A stretch of 64,000 nt of DNA from Bryum argenteum (Eukaryota; Streptophyta; Bryopsida; Bryales; Bryaceae): NCBI GenBank assembly GCA_037043015.1, contig CM073325.1, positions 20,811,001 through 20,875,000 of the forward strand. The letters run 5' to 3'. Below the pieces are notes generated by a model. That model did not search any database. It was not told the origin of the DNA and saw only the letters and a program-made list of their open reading frames with translations. Within the stretch, counting starts at the first letter, position 1, and each line of letters starts with the position of its first letter. The translations under genes and the position numbers were made by a program. Positions 35,339 through 46,923 of the stretch are shown piece after piece.

Positions 35339-35827
35339 TTAATTTCTAAAGATCTTTGGTGCAAAATTGCCTAAATTACAAAAAATGACCTCCTTCTACT
35401 TCAAGACCTTAAAAACTCAATCTAAGAATTTTAGAAGATTCAACTACACTAAATAGGTACATTAGTGTTAGATACACTAATTTATACAAACATGTCATAA
35501 GTTTTTACTATTGGTCAATACTTTTACCCTCTATATCCGCCAAGATGTGGATCCTTCCAGAGTATCGGAGTCAGTACTCTTGGTAATTTTTCTTTACCAG
35601 AAGTAAAAACTTATAGCATTTTCAAATCTTATAAAAATCTAACACTAATCTACCTACAGTATTCAGTGTAGAGGATCTTAAAGTTAATTTGACATGCTAC
35701 TTATATGCCAAATTTGAATTGTCGAGTTTTCTTCATTTGTGAGATTATAATCGTCAAAGTTGGTTGAATATTCTTCGTGAGGGAACCCTCAAGACCTGTT
35801 TTGGGTTTTAAGGATCTTTAGGGTTAC
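35339..35827. mobile_element. TTAA-type MITE interrupted by another element
   Basis: Left end TTAATTTCTAAAGATCTTTG, right end AAGGATCTTTAGGGTTAC. Without the insert at 35,444-35,671 it aligns with the intact 268-bp relative at 41,996-42,263. Confidence 0.65.
35444..35671. mobile_element. 228-bp nested inverted-repeat element
   Basis: Ends CTACACTAAATAGG and its reverse complement (TATTCAGTGTAG), with an ATTAGTGTTAGAT repeat just inside each end. It is missing from the otherwise collinear copy at 41,996-42,263, which shows that it inserted second. Confidence 0.65.
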
Positions 35828-37060
35828 CAAAGCCGTTGAATACCATCTTCCTAGTGTAACAAAAGTTTCATTTAGAAAACACTCTAACATCATTGAACTT
35901 ATTCAAGACATTTGCCATGAGAATGATCATTTCCACATACAAAAATGAAGTCAATAAACACATTTTCGAATCAAGAGTCAACGTACAAACCAAACACGAG
36001 TTTATTTGTATGATGAAGGACGGTAGTTTCATGCTCAAATATGTCACTACAAGAAGGAGAACTCCAAATTTATTGGGGCTAGCGTGAATAAAGTGTTTGT
36101 TCGACCTATTCTTGAATGTATGGCCCGAGCTCATCGCACCAAATGTCACACCACACATGACCCAAACATCATTATGCGGATGTATATTTTGCCACAAAAA
36201 TTAATTGAACCCTTTAGCATCATTACGCATTACTCATGATAATATTTTGAATTCTCATACATGTAGGATAGAATCAAATCATGACGACCAACACTTTAAT
36301 TGACGACCAACACTTCTAAAAAATGCCCAACAACACTATTCGCAAACAAATAAAACACAAGCCGAACAATAAATTTTTCAATGGCGTCTGTCCATACATT
36401 GTCCGTATAGAAAAAACATACCCGCCTTTGTACGACCCACGTCTTAGATTGAGCAATCTCTCGCTCTTGCCAAAATTGAACCAAGCCACACAACCAATAC
36501 GAGCCGAGTGTGTTCGAGGAGATTCCCCACATTGCGACGGGGAATAATTGTTTTGAATTTCGAAAGGGCTCCCCCGGGCGTCCACCACCCCCTCATGGGC
36601 CGGTCCCCCTGGGAGCCTCACTCATGGGAAGCCAAATGCAATTGCGATTGATGTCGTTTGTATTCTAGCATTTGTCGCCCCCTCCAATGTCAGTTTCAGT
36701 TTTTCGTCCGTTTTGAGTTCCCGGCCGAGCCCCATCATCAATCATCATGTCTGTCGCATTAAGAACCATGTCCACAGTCCATCAATAAATTGCCAAAGAA
36801 GAATTTCGGTTATAAAAGTTCTGGTGAGAGTTTTTTAAAAGCGTGGGGGGCGTCATTTGAGAACGAGAGCAAGAAATGACCGTGTTTCTTCTTGGAAGGG
36901 GCTCCCCGCGCCATTAAAGACCCCCCCCCCACCCTGGCTCGAGGAAAATACTGGATTGAGCTTGAAGAAAGCTTGATTAAAGCCATCCACTTAGCGGATT
37001 CCAACATTCGGATATATATGGCATGTTTCGAAATTGTTTCGAAATTGAATATGGTCATTA
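35828..37060. other. No gene seen; dispersed-repeat copy at 36,060-36,150
   Basis: The 36,060-36,150 stretch (minus) shares words with 42,705-42,805, 47,990-48,080 and 60,640-60,730. A GC-rich patch at 36,570-36,620 and a C-run at about 36,923 are also present. Confidence 0.4.
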
Positions 37061-37062
37061 TA

Positions 37063-37164
37063 CTCCCTCTGTCCCATTATGATTTTCCGGTAGGTTCTCT
37101 CAAATCTACCTTCGGAGGTAGATTTGAGAGAACCTACCGGAAAATCATAATGGGACAGAGGGAG
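37063..37164. mobile_element. Stowaway-type MITE, perfect 49-bp hairpin arms
   Basis: Terminal repeat CTCCCTCTGTCCC, the hallmark of plant Stowaway MITEs (Tc1/mariner-derived), with TA duplications at 37,061-37,062 and 37,165-37,166. The two 49-bp arms are perfectly complementary around a TCGG centre, so the 102-bp element is a single long hairpin. Confidence 0.9.
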
Positions 37165-37538
37165 TATATGCCTATGATGTAAACTTCACATCAAATTTAT
37201 TTTTGGGTATATGTCAACTAAGTACAAGGAATCAAATTGGGCTATTTTTGTAAAGTTGAGGTTTTGTACGGACAATGATTTATTGTGTAATAGTAAGAAT
37301 CAAACTACAAGAGGTAATGGTTTTGGAGTTTAGTTTCTGTTCAATTTGGTCCTTTAGACTATCAAATTGCTTGTTAGGTTGGTGCATATGGTTCCTAAGT
37401 TGCTCAAAATGGAGGTTGTCCAAAATTTGGGCTAGAAACAACATTTTAAGGTCTATATTGGTGGATTCTTTGGTCCACTTTGGTTCATCGAACAATATAA
37501 CGACAAGAATGAGATGATTTTTAATCATGTGGTTGGAT

Positions 37539-37806
37539 TTAACCCCTAACTTTCCTTAAAACCCGAAACGGGGTTTGCAGGTTTCCGCAGGAGAAAAACT
37601 CAACCAACTTTGACCATTATAATCTCACAAATGAGGAAGAATGAACGGTTCAAATTTGGTATGTGGAAAGAATGTCAAGTGAACTTTGAGATCTTACGGT
37701 TGAATCTTTTGAATAATGCTTAGATTGAGATTTTTTGAGCTTAATCTAAAGGAAGGTCAAATTTTGTGACTTAGGCCGTTTTGCAACAAGGAAATTTAGG
37801 GGTTAA
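37539..37806. mobile_element. 268-bp TTAA-bounded MITE (short type, copy 2)
   Basis: TTAACCCCTAACTTTCC at the left, GGAAATTTAGGGGTTAA at the right. Interior nearly identical to 34,311-34,560 over about 200 bp, so the two insertions are recent relative to the rest of the window. Confidence 0.85.
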
Positions 37807-38029
37807 GCCTGAACTATTTTAAAAAGTCAAATGGAATATTTGTTGTATCGGGTTGGATTGAAGTAGGTGCTAAAATCTAAATTTTTGTCTAGTGTTTTTA
37901 CATGGTACTTCCTATACTACAAAGTGTATGTGTGGAGAAGATTGCAATGTTGAATTCCAAATATGGAGTTCATAAATGCAAATTTTAGTTTTGACACCCT
38001 AGGTTGATAGGAAAAAAAAAATCTTTTTC

Positions 38030-38345
38030 TTTTGTTCTTTTTTGTGGTTTGTTTTGTAAACTATTCATAACCACATTTCTGAGTGACCCACGTCAAAAAT
38101 TGTAAATTTTACAAGGGCAGCCTTCAAAATTTACAGGAGAAAGTTGTGAAGCTTTTAAACATTGCAAAAAAAGTTTTGCACAAACTTCGATAGTAATGAT
38201 CTCGCAGTTGATAAATAACACACGGTCAATTTCTGGATATGAATTACTTAAATTTGGCTTAGTTATGAGATATCACGGTTGAGAGTTCAAAAATGTTAAG
38301 AAAGATTTGGTTCACACTCCCGGGAGAGCATAGAGGTACTTGATC
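38030..38345. mobile_element. Fragment of the long TTAA-type element
   Basis: Matches the middle and right of 33,709-34,180 (CATAACCA, ACAAGGGCA, GGTTCACACTCCC, GCATAGAGGTA). It is followed by a ~20-bp tandem TGATCATTTTGTCTCAAAA to about 38,400. Confidence 0.5.
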
Positions 38346-38399
38346 ATATTGTCTCAAAATGATCATTTTGTCTCAAAATGATCATTTTGTCTCAAAATA

Positions 38400-39386
38400 A
38401 TGAATATGGCCTTTATCCATTCAAGATCTCTTTACCACAAAAACAAGCTACACACTTCACCTTGCAAGCCAAAACAATCAATGCCCAATTCCTTGTACTT
38501 GCACTACGCAATGATCACCTCCGAAAAATTTAAACATGTTCTAATGCTTGTACTCGAAATGGATGAACTAAAATTTGTTGGAGTAAAAGTGAAACTTACA
38601 AGAAACTCGAACAATTTTTTTTTTTTTTAAAATCAAATCAAATCGACCAATTCTTACATGGGTATTTTCGGGTGCAAAACAAAAATCATCATCGTACCAT
38701 GGTACGTAATTCCCGTGGTATGAAAACAATTGCTATTTGCCGCATGATTGAAGGAGTTTTGATGTATATGAACATGAAATCAACCCCCCCCCCCCCCATC
38801 ATTCAAATTTTCCATTTAAAAAATCAAGAATTGGATTAAAAGTACTAGTACAGGATAATCTTCAGCCTTAAGGCAAGGCGCTGTCTATCAATGATAGTTG
38901 ATTTTTCAATTTTTTAAAATAGTTTCCGATGTATTCCCGCCCTTAAGTTTTGCTAAGTTTGGGCGACCTCTAATCGGGCAAGCCGCTTCTCCAAGTTACT
39001 CTCCGCCGGACCAAGTCGAGCGAGCGGATAATATCATGGGTCATGATGTATCATCGTGTCATATATTTAGCGTAAAGTGGTACGCTACGGTATTCTTGTA
39101 GTGTGTATGAATCAAGGAATATTGTGAAATTTTTGTCATGTGGGTAAGAATAGCGCAAAAAAAACAACATTCAACTTTGGTAGTGTACGTTGAATAATTC
39201 AAGTACATTCAAGATCAAATGAATCTTGGGTTTTAGGTAGTAGTTTTTGAATTTTGAATTTCAATAGTGACAATGTATGACGCTTCTTTAATAATGTTTC
39301 TTTTGACATGCTACAATTGGTCTTTATTATTATCATTGTGATTTTGGTATGGAGAACTATGGGGACTATATGGTATTGTATGTTAC
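38400..39386. other. No gene seen
   Basis: Contains a T-run near 38,620 and a C-run near 38,785. No coding or repeat structure beyond these. Confidence 0.4.
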
Positions 39387-39655
39387 TTAACTCCTAAATT
39401 TCCTTAAAACCCAAGATGGATTTTAGAGGTTCCCACATGAGAATTAGTCAACCAACTTTGACCATTATAATCTCACAAATGAGGAAGAATCAACGGTTCA
39501 AATTTGGTAAGTGAAAGAATGTCAAGTTGGCTCTAAGATCTGACAATTGGATCTTTTAAATAATGCTTAGATTGAGAATTTTTGAGCTTAATGTAAAGGA
39601 AGGTCAAATTTTGTAACTTAGTCATTCTTGCGACAAGGAAAATCATTTGGCTAAA
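39387..39655. mobile_element. TTAA-type MITE (short type, diverged copy 3)
   Basis: Left end TTAACTCCTAAATTTCC. Interior CAACTTTGACCATTATAATC and AAGGAAGGTCAAATTTTGT as in copies 1 and 2. The right end has decayed. Confidence 0.65.
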
Positions 39656-39705
39656 GATGCATCGAGGTGATATCAACATGTATTTAACTACTTATTTCCC
39701 TACTA

Positions 39706-39841
39706 AGGGCCGGTTTACACTACGGTAGAGGAGTCCACTTGTCGAGAAAGTAAGGAGGAAATATCGAATGTGATTGGTTGAAGTTGAGGCTCTTGAAATG
39801 TGATTGATGACCTTCTCCACCGTAATGTAAACTGGCCCTTA
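39706..39841. mobile_element. ~135-bp MITE with AGGGCCGGTTTACA ends
   Basis: TAAGGGCCGGTTTACACTAC at the left matches the reverse complement of GTAATGTAAACTGGCCCTTA at the right. GGGCC ends with TAA/TTA borders resemble PIF/Harbinger-type MITEs, but a clean direct target duplication is not visible. Confidence 0.65.
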
Positions 39842-39979
39842 CACTAAGTTGCTCATGTCTTTCTGATTCCTCAAACTTGCAAGTTCAAAGATATCACAAT
39901 ATAGGGTGTATTCTAGTTTTTGTGTTAACCTACTCTTTGAAGTATTGAAGTCGATACTTTTTTCATTTGAACACGTTAC

Positions 39980-40580
<601 letters not shown>

Positions 40581-40581
40581 A

Positions 40582-40775
40582 AACCCCAATTCCCTTAAAA
40601 TGGCATTATTCCGGTAAAATGGCACACCTCAACTTTCTGAACTGTAGTTCAAAAACCATGTGATATGACAGAATTTTAAGGTGATATTAGGAAAAATGAG
40701 TGACAATGTATATAAAGAAGTGATATTACAAAAAATTGTGATATTACAGAATATACCATTTTATATTTTTTTACC
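40582..40775. mobile_element. One-ended copy of the AACCCCAATTCC element
   Basis: Nearly identical to the first ~190 bp of 27,291-27,554, then broken off in a T-run just before the element at 40,798. Confidence 0.75.
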
Positions 40776-40797
40776 AAGTGTCGAGGGCTCATGCGGC

Positions 40798-40934
40798 GTA
40801 ACACACTTTCCAGTTTGGGCTGCCCAGGTTATTTCTGTAAGGTGCGTTATGTTGTAATCCCTTCTCTCGAGCGGGCATTTACGGTACGGGAGCTCCTCTC
40901 AAATGAATGGGCCTCAAACCGGAAAGTGTGTTAC
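40798..40934. mobile_element. 137-bp MITE with GTAACACACTTTCC ends
   Basis: Left end GTAACACACTTTCCAGTTTG. The right end is its reverse complement with two mismatches. It lies directly beyond the truncation point of the AACCCCAATTCC element, which suggests an insertion-linked rearrangement. Confidence 0.7.
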
Positions 40935-41231
40935 ATCTTCATAAACAGACTCTCTCTAGAATTCAGTGTCCCACAAACCAATTTGAGTTTTGTTCTCGCA
41001 CAAAGAATCAAGAATTAGAACTTTTTAATTCATACATTCTCTCAAGCAAACTAAATCCTTAAAAGCCAATTTGGCTTTCAATAAATACATCATCTTGGAA
41101 ACATATGAATTCACGTATAGGAAGATATCTATAATATCTATTGATAACAAGGAGCCCCTCTAAGATGTCTTTATATACACACATTGTATGAAAACTTTAG
41201 AAGAAGTGCATTCCTCAAGATTATATTGGTA

Positions 41232-41530
41232 TAACCCCTAAATCCCTTGCGTGTTTTTGGAGCTTGAAATCTTAAAACTGCACTTTTTTACCTCTGTGCA
41301 CTTCTAGGAGTGTGAACCACATTCCCTTGATCTTCTCAATCTTCTAACCATAAGATCTTATAACTAGGCCTATTTTTGGTCATATTCCCAATGAGAGTTG
41401 GATTGTTATGATATGCAAGATCTTATCATTTGAAGTCTATGCAAAAGTTTTACTAAAATTATCAGGAATTTTGAAGCTTGCTCTTGTAAATTTGGAGGGT
41501 TGCTCTTGTGAAACTTTTGATTTGGATCAC
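41232..41530. mobile_element. Fragment of the long TTAA-type element, inverted
   Basis: TAACCCCTAAATCCCTTGCG followed by CCTCTGTGCACTTC and GTGAACCACATTCCC, collinear with 39,980 onward. Far end not resolved. Confidence 0.5.
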
Positions 41531-41995
41531 TTGGAATTTTGATTAGGATTGAACATATTACAAACGTTCAAAGAAGATAAAAAGTGAAAAAAATAAAATC
41601 TTGCCCGTCTAGAATGTGGTAAATAAAATTTGCGTCAGAAAACTCAGAAACTTGAATTTGACTTTGTAATCTTCTCTACATACACCATGTAGTATAAAAA
41701 ATACCCTATAAAAATCTTAGGCAAAAATATTGATTTTTACTCCTTCATCTACGGCGCCCGAAACAATAAAAAGCCCTATGATTTTTTAAGGATACTTAGG
41801 CAATAAATATTATTTTCTCTCCATATGGTTCCTAAGTTTACATGACAACTAGCTATGAGAACAATACTACATCTATTAAATACATTCCTATACTCAATTT
41901 GGATTACATGATAATCAAGTTTGAAGTGAATAATCTTAAGTATTGCCAAACTATTTAGATACATTTAACTAATAAAAACAAACCTCATTATTATA

Positions 41996-42263
41996 TTAAC
42001 CCCTAAAGATCCTTGATTCAAAATTGCTTAAATTACAGAAAATGACCTTTGCTTACTTCACGTAAAAAAAGGTCAATCTAAGTATCGATTAGAAAAATCC
42101 AACGGTAGGATCTAATAGTGAACTTGCTTTTTTACTTGCATGCATGATTTGAACTGTTGATTCTTTGCCATTTGTGAGATTATAATAGTCAAAGTTGGCT
42201 GATCTTACTCCCTTCGAGAACCTCGAGAAGCCATTTCGGCTTTCTTGGATCTTTAGGAGTTAA
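41996..42263. mobile_element. 268-bp TTAA-bounded MITE
   Basis: Left end TTAACCCCTAAAGATCCTTG, right end GGATCTTTAGGAGTTAA. Its right TTAA (42,260-42,263) also serves as the left TTAA of the next element. Confidence 0.8.
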
Positions 42264-42528
42264 CCCCTAAAGGCCCATGATGTTTTGGGAGCTTGAAATC
42301 CCAACACTGACCACTATGTACTAATGCGGGTACGTCCAATATTTTTGGAAATTTTTGATAACTTCAACCGTAGGATCTTGAAGTAGACTACGATAGGTAG
42401 TAGTGTGAAAATTTTCAACCGTTGGATCATCACTGGATGTGAGATCATAACATTTGAAGTTGACTGTAAATTTTTTTTGGCCTTGACCGTAAAAGCCGAA
42501 TCGGCGGCCGTGGGCCTTTAGGGGTTAA
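42260..42528. mobile_element. 269-bp TTAA-bounded MITE abutting the previous one
   Basis: Left end TTAACCCCTAAAGGCCCATG, right end GTGGGCCTTTAGGGGTTAA, giving a 16-18 bp inverted repeat. Interior distinct from the neighbour apart from ACCGTAGGATCTT-type words. Confidence 0.85.
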
Positions 42529-42704
42529 AGTGAGTAATATCCTTCACATAATGTCAAATAATAGCCACAAATGAACTTCCATCTATATTCTTACTCGTGT
42601 CTACAATCACCTTTTTGAACTTTTTCTATGCACTTCACACTTTGTTTGAACATATATAAATTTCAACATATTCGTCCACCCTTGAAAGGGGGGAGTAGTT
42701 TTGT

Positions 42705-42805
42705 TCTAATTTCCCCTTGTCCGGTGGGCATCGGGTTATTAGCATTACGAACAGACACTTCATTCACGCAAGCCCCTTAGAAAGAGACCGGAGTTTTTAT
42801 CTATC
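42705..42805. repeat. Dispersed ~95-bp repeat, copy 1
   Basis: Contains CCCCTTGTCCGGTGGGCATC, ATTAGCATTACGAACAGAC and GACCGGAGTTTTTATCTATC. The reverse complement of 60,640-60,730 matches it closely. ORFs across it are not convincing. Confidence 0.65.
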
Positions 42806-43905
42806 TTCAACGTATTCAAAATTTGAAGTATTGCCTCAATTTAGCCAAAAGAATCATGAGAGTCATTTCATTCAATCATATCAACAAAAGTGCCTATTAT
42901 TACAAGTGGACGTACTTGCCATCCAAAGTGGGGCCTTGGCGGACACACACACACACGGATTCTTCTTCTTAATTAACGCCGACGCCAATGTTCGTTCTTC
43001 ATCGAATATATATCAAGTTTTCGGCAAGAAAAAACAACTTTCGGTCGTCGGTCATGCATCCATCCGAGGCTACGTGGGCCTCACGACAAAAAGGTGCAGA
43101 CTGCCATCGGAGACCAAAAGGTTTGGTGGACTCGCAAAAGAACAGATTCGCTCATAAACCGGTCATTTTTGCATAAAAACAAACACGGCATTTTATTGTT
43201 AAAAAAACATAAAAATTGCTTGCGAAAAGTATCGGCATTGATGGGAAATGGCAGAATTGCAGTACCAGCCTGGCCTCGCACATACATACATACCATTCAT
43301 ATGTCGTCACTGACTCAAGTTTGTTACCCTTTCGTAAATATTTTTAATTTTTTTGTAAAATAGAGGTGGGTTTTTTTCATCTCTGGAAAGTGCGCTCCCA
43401 TCTTTTTGTACGGGGCGGAAAAATTTATGACAGATTTTGGATTTGAAAGCGTTGTCGGCTTGCTTTTGAGTGCCCGGGTCTGAAAAGGCTGAAAAAAAAT
43501 CCATCATTTCAAACCTTTTGTTGTTTTGTATCGTAAGATTTTTACGGGTGGTTATTATTAAAAAGGGTATAAGACGCAACTACGTCCATTTTGAATCAAA
43601 GCACTCCCCCGGTAAATGCAGGAAAAAAATGTTCATGCTACATGAACCACACAACATGCAATTAAGCAATTATGCACTTGACCAAGTGCGCTAATTGGCA
43701 CTCAATAACAACAAGATTTTGAGCGGAAATGTTTTTTGGAAGGAAAAAAATCCGAAAATTCCTGTTTTTTCTTTGCTATATTTTCGTGACAATATCATTG
43801 AATATTGGTTTCTCAATGTGTACATAAGTGAATAATTTTCACTAGTTCCGTAAGATTGTGCATAATGTGCATGCACTGAACTTGAACTAAAGAAAAGTAC
43901 TATTG
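42806..43905. other. No gene seen
   Basis: Several short ORFs with no recognisable domain. (CATA)n-like words near 43,283. Nothing supportable. Confidence 0.35.
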
Positions 43906-44045
43906 TATATCGTACCACCATAGCATAGCAGATTTGTTCATAAGTTATTCTATTTTTAAAGAACGGAAAAGATTAGAAGTTACTAGCCAAGAGGAACGAA
44001 GTTGGGAAATTAAATTATCCAAGAGTTGGGAAATTATATCCAAAA
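43906..44045. mobile_element. Diverged one-ended copy of the ACCGTACCACC element
   Basis: ATCGTACCACCATAGCATAG followed by the reverse complement of the interior of 16,969-17,244 (GAGGAACGAAGTTGGGAAAT). Confidence 0.55.
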
Positions 44046-46920
44046 TACATTATTGTTGAGAGGCTTAGTATATCGATTTTGGACGATGTGTTAAGTATGT
44101 AGGAGAGTGAATCAAGTGGAATCATCAACTTTTGAATCGGTTATGGATTTTGAAAGCGGAACCCATAGGCGTACTTCGAACCACTCAGTTGAAGTTGTAT
44201 ATTGTGAGTAAATTGAAATTTTAGGTTGGAAGCTATAATGTACCTTGTGATTGGATTAGTCTTTTAAGTGGTTTGTGGTACTGTGTCGGATATAAGCCAC
44301 TTACCATATGTTCTCAAAGGTGGTGCGACCATATAATTATTCTAAGGGTGGCCTTGTATACTATGTTGTATACCTTAGCAGTCTTGATATATATATTCAA
44401 CTATTGATTCAATTATAAATTTACATCGCAATTATTTACTTATTCACATGTCACATACACTCTTCTAGGAACTTTGCGGTGGCTTTTAATCTCTATATGT
44501 CCCATGGCAATTATCTCAAAAATGCATTTTCAAAAATCCTAGAACAAAAAATGCCTTCACTAGAATTTATGCCATACTTTCTAACTTTCACAACATTTCA
44601 GATGGTTTTGCAACTTTTAACACACAAACTAGACTTGATTTGGGATCAAGATTTGTCGAAAATGGACTTTTGAGTAAAGGAGTTTTGGCTCCTTAGAGTT
44701 GTAGCTTGTTATCAAGATGTCACTACCTCAGCACCAAGGTTTTGTACGTCAAGAGGTCTACTACTAGGTTTGCTTTGAGTACATGGCATGTAGGGAGTTG
44801 TATCTCTTTCATAAAATGTTTGATATCAACTATGTATTGAAGGGTGAATTCCAATTCAATTCTTGTTGTTGTAATATCTATCTTAGCTCAATCCAAAATA
44901 TTGTGAATGCATGACATACAAGGGGTTTAGTTTTGATTCCTATATCCTTTTTAAATTAAGAGCAAATTTCACTTAGCATGGTCATTATTTTGGAAGAAGA
45001 AATGCTCATAATTGTTTTCGGTACAAGGGTGTAAAAGGTATGAAATTCTTTACCCAGATATTTAGTTAGATGTTTTGTAATCACAAACAAGTACATGGTA
45101 AAATAACAACTTTAGAGAAAGTGTTGAGCTTCAAGAAGCTCCTCGTAATTCCAAATAGATTCACTTCATATGCACTTCATATCAAAATTGTTGGGAACTT
45201 GAAATCCATATAGCTCACATTTATTTATATCAATAACAGTTTGATGCCACAACACTTTCAGACTCAAAAACTCTTAAGTATATTATGGAGGTATCAATTA
45301 ATACAATGTTGACAATTTTTTCTAAGACTACATACGCCATACTAATGTGCCAATCATATTTTTGTTTGATTCCTTAAATCCAAGTTCTAAAACCTCAAGT
45401 CACAAATTGGTACCATGATAAGATGCATCAATTCATTGAAAGAATAAAACCATTTCCTATATACGTCAAGACAACATGGACAAAATAAGAGAATAAGACA
45501 ATACCGTTGCAAGGACTAACAAACCAAAACTTGTGAGTGTTGATATAAAATAGAGATGTACACTAACACTAAAACTATATACAATGAAAATTGAAGATGA
45601 ATATGTTTGTTCTCTCAAAATTTTATCCGCGTATCAAACACAACATTGGAAAAATTATCATTTTACCGAATAGCAAGAACAGGAGAATCTAAATACATTG
45701 CACAACAAAGCTGAATCTTTCTTAGGATACTTAATATATGGTAAAATGCTCAAAAGTTGCCCGACACTTAATTGTGAGCACAAGTTAACCCTTAAAAGTC
45801 CCTTGGGGATAGTATGTACGCTGTCGTATAATTAGGATTTGCTACCAACAAGAACCTCTAATCTGGAATTGTAATAGCTCACTAGAACCGCATTAATTCA
45901 AATGTCAACTTCTTCTTTGATTTAGGTTTCTAAGACTAACAAATTCTTTGCATCAAATCTTTTGTACTCTTACTAACGAAATCTATTTGAGTGAGACCCT
46001 AACATTATGATTTCACTTGTATGGAATTTCAAACCCTAAGTAACCAATTATTCCAAACCAACTTCGTATATTTCATTAAGATTCCAAGTATATATTCTAA
46101 GATTCCAAGTATAGAAAATTCTTATTGTTTGGGGTGCTTTACAATACATTAGCCAATGGAAAATCAAGGTAATAAATATATCAAAATAAATAAAAATGAC
46201 CCTCATTCAAATGAGAACAACCACGTTTGTATGAAAGTAAACAAACCCACCACTAAACAATTTCCAATACTGACCTCCAATATCACCTCCATATTTGACT
46301 TCCACATCAACTTGATTCTAGTTAATACATGTACTACAACCATTGAGTTAAATCTATAATCAATATTAGAAGACTACTACTTCCGATCTCAAAAATTAAG
46401 TAAAAACTAATTTGCTTATTATAGTTCCAATGTCTATAAACCTCTTCTTCAACCAAATCAACTACGAATCTCTCCTTGTTCATTGAAAACTTTCCAAATT
46501 CACTCGTTCTTAAACGTTCAATCTTAGTCATTCAATATGAGCAAAGAACTTGGCACATCATCCAAAGCGATTGAATAACATTGGTTTGCAACAACAATGA
46601 ATGATGACACTCCGATTTATATTTACATTCCCATTTGAGAAACAAAAATGGGTACAAAAACACGTATTTTCACCACAAATCATAACCATATTCCATAAAA
46701 CACAAAGATTAAGGTCTAGAATGTTTCTCATTCCTCCTTTGTCAAGTTGAATGGGCATGTACTCGGCCGGCCTCCCATGGGCTTTTACTAAAAAGTTCAA
46801 TGGGTGACCCAAAGTGACATTGATCTCTCAAGACGTTTACCAAAAATGTTTTATTTCCATCTCTCTTAGAGCCTTGATCTCATCGCCCGAGCCTTTAAAG
46901 AAACTGTGTAAAAAAACCTT
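44046..46920. other. No gene seen; interspersed and TTAA-type repeat copies
   Basis: About 44,450-45,200 is a further copy of the ~800-bp interspersed repeat. The 3' flank of the NRP gene begins at 46,923 going left. No ORF is convincing. Confidence 0.4.
45785..45925. mobile_element. One-ended copy of the 3.6-kb TTAA MITE
   Basis: From TTAACCCTTAAAAGTCCCTT through CTCACTAGAACCGCATT to CAACTTCTTCTTTGA, matching the reverse complement of 3,874-3,740, then unrelated sequence. Confidence 0.75.
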
Positions 46921-46923
46921 TTC

